64,000 nt of DNA from positions 16,812,495-16,876,494 of the forward strand of contig NC_049984.1 of assembly GCF_000003815.2 (NCBI RefSeq). The letters are read 5' to 3'. The notes beneath the pieces are model-generated. The model saw nothing but the letters and a program-made list of their open reading frames with translations, had not been told where the DNA came from and did not search any database. The position numbers and the translations under genes are program-made. Positions within the stretch are counted from its first letter, which is position 1. Every line of letters begins with the position of its first letter. This document shows positions 59,201-64,000 of this stretch, piece by piece. This DNA comes from Branchiostoma floridae (lineage: Eukaryota > Chordata > Leptocardii > Amphioxiformes > Branchiostomatidae).

Positions 59201-62200
59201 TAAAAGTTTTTGCAGTATATCGTGGTGGTACCCAATAGGCAGCCCTGGTGGTAGATATCTGTTTAATGAAACTGGGGATGTCAAATAGGTTCTGAGGGTC
59301 AAAGTGATTTTGTCCACAGGTCAGATTCTGTAATGTGGAACATCCCAATGTCCTTAGAATAAGGGTCAGAAATTTATGGGTCACCTCATGATGGGTCACC
59401 TCATTATAAGTAAGATATACCTTGATGTATTCCCAATATAAAACACATGCAGTTGTACGGTATATAGATTTATATAGCCAGCTTTTGTCTTTATAAAAAA
59501 TTCATTTTCGAAATTGCCAGTGTCTTTGTTGCTTGTAGGGAATCTTTATTGATCAATTTTACAAGTTGTTAGATTTTTCCTGACTGCTGAGTGTCCTCTT
59601 GGTGAACTTTGTTCATATTTTTTCCTTCTCCCTAGTCTGGTTTGGTGTGGTGTTTGTGAGACAAGGTCTGTTCCAAGAGGGAGTGTTCAAGTTCTATGTC
59701 ATCGTACCAGACAACTACCCAGACGGGGACTGTCCTGTAAGTATCAGAAGCTGTTCCCACTTGTATTTTTGTTTGTTTGTTTGCATATATGAATAATAAC
59801 AATGAAGTAAAGAAAATATTTAAAAAGTGCACTAGGAGGGGAGAGGCCTACAAGGTTATCATGTTACTCCTTTATACTATAGTTTAAAATGTAGCAAATA
59901 TTAATCACAATACAAATGTGTCATGCTCAGGATTTGTGCAGAATGAATATCATGTCACTTTCGTACTACTTGATTATAGGACGATTGATTCATTTTGTTT
60001 ATAACAAAAACAACACCTCCTGGAAGCCAAATGGCTGATTTATGACTTAAACTTGATTTAAACTTTTAGGACACTACAATCCATTATGAAAGATGATATT
60101 GGCATTGGAAGATATAGATATTTGCTGGTGATGCTGTAGTGACATTGATTTTTCCTACTCACATGTGCACATTGAATCTGTAATCTTCAACCCTGGAGAT
60201 ATACATTTCAAGTGCAGTACCATACCACAGACACTTACCATAATGTCCATTAGTACTAATGAGAATGTGTTTGTCTCTGACAGAGGGTGATATTTGATCC
60301 TCCCATCTTCCACCCTGTGGTGGACATAGAGACAGGAGAGTTAGATGTCAAGAGGGGCTTCACAAAATGGAGGTAAGGGCACAGTTAAGGTATTATGAAT
60401 TTTCACTGAATGTATGGGTCAAGATGGTAGCTTCTTGGGTGGAAGGCATTCTAATCATTCTAAAATGCTGGTAACAAATGTCACTTAGAGTTCTCGACAC
60501 ACACACACACACACTTACATACACACACACATGTACACACACACACTGTGGGGGGCATCAATTATCTTTCTGTCATTACAAAAAGGCTTTTTTTAATGTT
60601 ATTCTTGGTAAAAATTTAGTAGACTGAAAGTCTGTCAAAAGGTTCAAGTATGTGGTCATAATCCACTTAAAATGATGATTTTGTAATCTTTTCAAGTTAA
60701 CATGTGAAGCCATAGCAGGAAATGTACTGGGCCGAAGAATGTGTCTACCAGGGCTGTCTCCGTGCAGATTGAAATTTTTCTGTTCCACTCAATTGTTTTG
60801 GAGCCTACCTTTTGGTTGTTAAATCTATCATTTTAAGCTGAGTAAAGTACATTTTTATCAATGATTTTTATGTCATGAATTTCTGATTTTATAGACAGAT
60901 GGTGAAGTTTTAAGGTTCTGGAGATAGCCCTGCTGTCTAGTCACATCATGCTTAATGTGTCTGTAGAATTTTAAAGGAATCCTGTTCAAACTTGTTTCTT
61001 CCTTCCTGTCCATAGCTAGGACACATAGTCTGGTTTATCTAATTTAGTCTATCCAGGTTTAACCCATAGCTTTGATTATTTACATACTACCCCCTTCAGA
61101 CATGCCTGGTTGTGAAAGACTGACGTTAACAAAATTGTTTGCCCCACTTCACTGTAGGCGGAATGTCAATCACATCTGGCAAGTGCTGCTGTATGTAAGA
61201 AGAATTTTCTACAAGATAGACACGAAAAATCCACTCAACCCAGAGGCTGCTGTGCTGTGAGTATCTCAGCAATCTCCTTTGTAGTTACAGCACAATGTTT
61301 TTAACCTTCTCCATGCTAAGGTAGCATTTTGATATCAGATAATGTGTAGGTTGTAGGGTTAGGCAGCAGGATAAGGGTTAAGCGTTTGAGACATTTTTGT
61401 GGAAATTATAACACTTCTGTCTTTGTCAGCAGTGAACATATTTTTTTGGTAACAAAATGTTTGAACAATTATTAGATTTCAAAGTGATGCATTAGTATAC
61501 CATCTGATCCATAGAATAAATGATGGATATTATAAGAGGGATCACAAAATGTTAAAGCATCATACGGCGATGAAGGTTAGATATCTAGGTAATTAGATAT
61601 CCCAAATAGCTATTACTCAAGCAACAGGATATGATTTAAGCATCATTGTTATGGTACATTCTGCTTTATCAGTGCACAACATACACATGTATTTTCATCT
61701 CTAACTGAATATGATTGATCATTAACTGATTAATCATTGGTCATCATTGTAATACATCATTGTCATTTTAACTGACAGTCAATTAGATGCAGTACATGTA
61801 ACACTTTTCTGTGGATTCTGTAGGTATGACAAAGAGCTGGACGTGTTTAGGAGAAAAGTCACAGAGACAATCCGCAGGTGTAACGAGCACCTTTACGATC
61901 CGCCTACAACAGACGACCCACATGCAATCAGGTAAGGATTGGTTCCAGCTAATCTTTTCATTGAAACTTGTTGTTTTTCATTGATATCAAGTATGTCAGT
62001 AGTTTTGTAATTCTGCCATCTGTCTGTTAGTGTGGGAACTGCAAGAGTGTTGTTATGCTACAGCTACACAAAGATCTCTGCAACTACATTATTGCACTTT
62101 TTTTGCTCTGATGATGTACATGCACAATGCATGCAGCTCTATGTTTGTAGTAAGACTTCTTGAATAGAATAAGTGCCAATGGCTTATTGCAGAATTACAA

Positions 62201-63706
62201 TCTACATATACATGCATTTCCACTGCCTTTTTTGTTGTCTAGACTCTAGTCATAGCACACTTGTTCTCGAAAAAATGATTTTTTAAAGTGTTTTTCCTTG
62301 TGTTATGTCATTGCAGATTTACTACTTGGGACCCTTCTGTACATGAGGATGCAAAGAAACAAGTCCTGAGTCCAAAGGTGACAACCTAATCTTGTGTAAA
62401 ATGCATGTAGATAATTCATAACAACTTACCTTTTCATTCCCAGCTATCGCAGAGTGCTAAGTAAAAACAATGATGCACTATATAACTGTAAAAATAGCCA
62501 TATCAAGGCATTACCTCTGACAAGCCTGTTGTGAGGAAATAAGACTTTCATTCAGTATAGAATGCTATAGCCAAGTCATTGGACAGTTTTAGTGTTATAA
62601 CGGTGCATTCCTTGGAGGAGCTTGTAGTCAATCAAACTTGCAGGAATGGTAGGTACACATATAGCTTCTACCACTGGTCACTTTGAATTTGGAGGGGCAC
62701 CAAGAATTGGGGGAACTAGTTGACTTTGATTCTATCAAAGGCAAATATCTCTGTTACATTTTTGTTTAAAAAGTGTTTTCAAGAATAAACCATGATATTC
62801 GAGTGACAAGTAAATTTTTATGATACCTTGTGTGACATACAAGGGTTAAACTTGACTAGAGGTTCCAAATTTGCTGTGCCTCTCCAATGAAGCCTAACCT
62901 TCATTGACGTGTGCCTCTCCATGTTTAAAGTGCCCAGTGTTTTCTGCATGTTGTGAGTGTTATATCCCTGCACTGCCTCCCTCCTACAGTCTCTGTCTCT
63001 GCATGTCTGTAAGGAATGGTAAAGATTGTGATGTAGAATCCTGCTGCCGCTGCCACCAAGCTAAAGACAAACCAAGTTGAAACTTACCACATGCAAGACT
63101 TAAAGAATACCTGACACACTGAATTTCCAACTGATCCATCAACTTACTCTTTTCCCATTGCCTCTGTAATGATTAAGACTTTCACAAGCTTTCATGCTGG
63201 AATTCAAAAACTTCAACTTCAAGTACAGTCAAACAAGCTTTCATGCTTGAATTCAAAAACTTGATAGCTTCAACTTCAAGTACAGTCAAACCTGTACAAG
63301 TGACCACCTCTTTGTACAGTAAGAACCACCTGACCAATGTCACCACAGTTCATGTGGTCCCATGGAATTTTTTTCAAATTGACACAAGCATTAGAATTCT
63401 TGTCTATAGTGGACCACTTGTCCACATAGACTAGACTTTAGTAGTCCCCCTGAGTGGTTTCCTTTATCATTTGGCAGTTTTGGGTCCCCTAAGTGATCTT
63501 TTTGGGCAGTTTTCACAATAACATTCAACCAACACAAAATAGTAATACTAAGTGAAGCTTTAGCTTGTGGCAGCTGCAGTGTCTGCGTAGTTGTTGTACG
63601 GTTCTGATGGGTGCCTTCCTGTTCCTTCAAGAACCTTAATTCAGTGCCGGACACGGACGACTCCCCGCCCGGAGTCAGCAGCAGAGAAACCAAAAGCCAA
63701 GGGTAA
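46804..63706 (+). CDS. AKTIP: AKT-interacting protein / Fused Toes homologue (UEV fold)
   Basis: Nine coding exons give 271 aa: 46804-46830, 56878-57068, 57336-57400, 59636-59736, 60284-60372, 61158-61256, 61824-61931, 62317-62377, 63632-63706. The N-terminus is a basic, Ser-rich, disordered region (MSSSTRPRK, then [11 protein letters not shown]). The ubiquitin-conjugating-variant domain (about 57-205) includes [42 protein letters not shown] (137-142), [26 protein letters not shown] and [16 protein letters not shown], all strongly AKTIP-like. The E2 active-site cysteine is replaced by the family's non-catalytic sequence. AKTIP works with Hook and FHIP proteins as a dynein adaptor on vesicles. 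The last exon (acceptor ttccttcaag) is short and is inferred from frame, GC rise and the AATAAA at 63964. The start exon is tandemly repeated (see 46804-47905), so which copy is used is open. An alternative end is readthrough to a TAA at 62387-62389. Confidence 0.9.
47496..47664 (-). mobile_element. 3' fragment of a non-LTR retrotransposon
   Basis: Inserted in the start-exon array between copies 5 and 6 and bordered by gcaa (47492-47495, 47665-47668). On the minus strand it reads [15 protein letters not shown], a stop, then ANRAVWRN. This is like the C-terminal end of RTE-type reverse transcriptase ORFs, followed by a degenerate (TAGGCA) tail. It is a short, broken remnant. Confidence 0.65.
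47906..54755 (+). other. Putative AKTIP intron, first part
   Basis: About 6.8 kb with no recognised exon. It is AT-rich with a C-run at 51987-51996 and a tract at 53160-53300 ending aataaaacttgatttgac that could be a retroelement tail. Many small frames are present but none shows domains. Confidence 0.45.
54756..54926 (+). CDS. Candidate alternative first exon of AKTIP
   Basis: Fifty-seven codons from ATG (an in-frame TAA lies 12 nt upstream) to the donor aaagca|gtaagc, ending in phase 0. Phase 0 is exactly what the next AKTIP exon at 56878 accepts. The peptide starts [20 protein letters not shown] and contains a basic helical stretch [18 protein letters not shown] and ends LLELKKA. Compositional change begins near 54100, compatible with a 5' UTR. 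It would give an isoform whose first nine residues are replaced by 57. No family match is recognised, and it could instead be a separate small gene or a chance frame. Confidence 0.45.
55898..55997. other. Assembly gap (100 N)
   Basis: Exactly 100 undetermined bases, a size often used for gaps of unknown length, so true spacing may differ. Confidence 0.99.
56071..56275. repeat. CA-rich microsatellite
   Basis: About 200 bp of interrupted (CA)n with cgcacg and atgcac variants. Open frames across it are artefacts. Confidence 0.95.
56565..56852 (+). repeat. Dispersed repeat family, copy 5
   Basis: The 3' part of the family: gttcctgagcaagctgctag, ggggcccaaac, tcaagactatag, then ccatttttcatgg at the end. 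It ends about 25 bp before the AKTIP exon acceptor at 56877. Confidence 0.7.
57600..57900. repeat. T-rich tract followed by possible retroelement end
   Basis: A tttatttt tract (57635-57670) leads into gaggatgagacggaaagcag and an A-rich series of caaataacaaag words. The arrangement resembles an inverted poly(A)-ended insertion, but I cannot name a family. Confidence 0.3.
58217..58382. mobile_element. Fold-back with TCCAAGCAGAGGTT ends, copy 3
   Basis: Perfect 14-bp arms tccaagcagaggtt (58217-58230) and complement (58369-58382). The interior shows further pairing (ctgtttttaatgtgtttttt... with aaaaaaatgtcaataacag). It lies in the AKTIP intron after exon 57336-57400. Confidence 0.8.
60499..60546. 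repeat. Short CA microsatellite
   Basis: Interrupted (CA)n of about 48 bp in the intron after AKTIP exon 60284-60372. Confidence 0.9.
63185..63292. repeat. 49-bp direct duplication at a MITE end
   Basis: caagctttcatgct followed by gaattcaaaaactt begins at 63185 and again at 63234. Both units end in acttcaagtacagtcaaac, so the terminal word of the adjacent mariner-type element is also duplicated. Confidence 0.8.
63283..63515. mobile_element. Degraded Tc1/mariner-type MITE
   Basis: Starts tacagtcaaacctgt followed by gaccacctct and later ggaatttttttcaaattgac and ccctgagtggtttc. These are the ordered words of the intact element at 27501. The right end (ttgggcagttttcac) is eroded. Confidence 0.6.
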
Positions 63707-63963
63707 ACTTGGCTCCGTTGTACATGTATGAGTAAACAACACACAAGGACAAATCATTGAGTACCAGTCATGTCTTCGTAACAAGGCCGCATAGAAGCCA
63801 TGAGTCCTGGCATTGTTTTTACGGACTTCACACCAGCTTTTGATTCACACTTTATTCCAGGTACTAGGTTAACACACATTTAGGGAAAGGTGCTTTGACT
63901 TTGGCCACTTGACAGTTTCTTTGCTTCTAAAGTGATGTGCTGATGCAAACCTGTGGCCAATCA

Positions 63964-63969
63964 AATAAA
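63964..63969 (+). promoter_or_regulatory. AKTIP poly(A) signal
   Basis: A canonical AATAAA lies 258 bp after the stop at 63704-63706. This supports the proposed last exon. Confidence 0.6.
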
Positions 63970-64000
63970 AAAATCAACCTTTCCCTGTCCAAGTCTAATA

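Noticed and set aside
63391-63744. 117-codon minus-strand frame
   Set aside because: Antisense to the proposed last AKTIP exon and overlapping a degraded MITE; no domain.

Overview
The window looks like a chordate, most probably cephalochordate (Branchiostoma, amphioxus), nuclear genome segment. The reasons are vertebrate-like split genes with GT-AG introns, an intronless LRR-Ig receptor of a kind abundant in amphioxus, a close AKTIP orthologue with vertebrate-like exons, and introns packed with small non-autonomous DNA transposons. Species assignment is inference. There are two assembly gaps (29549-29746 and 55898-55997).

Layout. (1) 269-1963 (+): intronless type I membrane protein with signal peptide, LRRs, one Ig domain, TM and tail. 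(2) 6318-6583 (+): an orphan terminal exon coding a Lys/His/Ser-rich basic tail; its upstream exons are not seen. (3) 12.3-39.3 kb (+): two tandem cytochrome P450 genes of the CYP3 clan (CYP3A / thromboxane-synthase-like), 14 coding exons each, with identical splice phases, giving 516 and 518 aa. Their introns and upstream blocks hold MITEs with readable termini: a TTAA-flanked element with 16-bp TIRs, a 222-bp hAT-type element with an 8-bp target duplication, a Tc1/mariner-type element with TA duplication, a long fold-back, tRNA-derived SINEs, and several copies of one dispersed repeat. (4) 40212-41884 (-): a complete 4-exon gene for a stathmin-domain-containing-1-like protein (259 aa) with an N-terminal cysteine cluster. 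(5) 42.8-63.97 kb (+): AKTIP (Fused Toes homologue), head-to-head with the previous gene. It has a promoter with ZNF143-like and YY1-like sites, a non-coding first exon, a 9-codon start exon, eight further coding exons, a stop at 63706 and a poly(A) signal at 63964.

The most unusual structure is at AKTIP. The tiny start exon (ATG, nine codons, donor) lies in a tandem array of seven copies. Four of them are spaced at exactly 149 bp, and a retrotransposon 3' tail has been inserted into the array. A second candidate first exon (54756-54926), also ending in phase 0, could give an N-terminally different isoform.

Functionally the genes are independent: a cell-surface adhesion/recognition receptor, two ER-anchored monooxygenases from a local duplication, a microtubule-related stathmin-like protein, and a UEV-fold subunit of the dynein-adaptor FTS/Hook/FHIP complex. 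Exon boundaries were read by eye from splice signals, frame continuity and family knowledge; no search was run.
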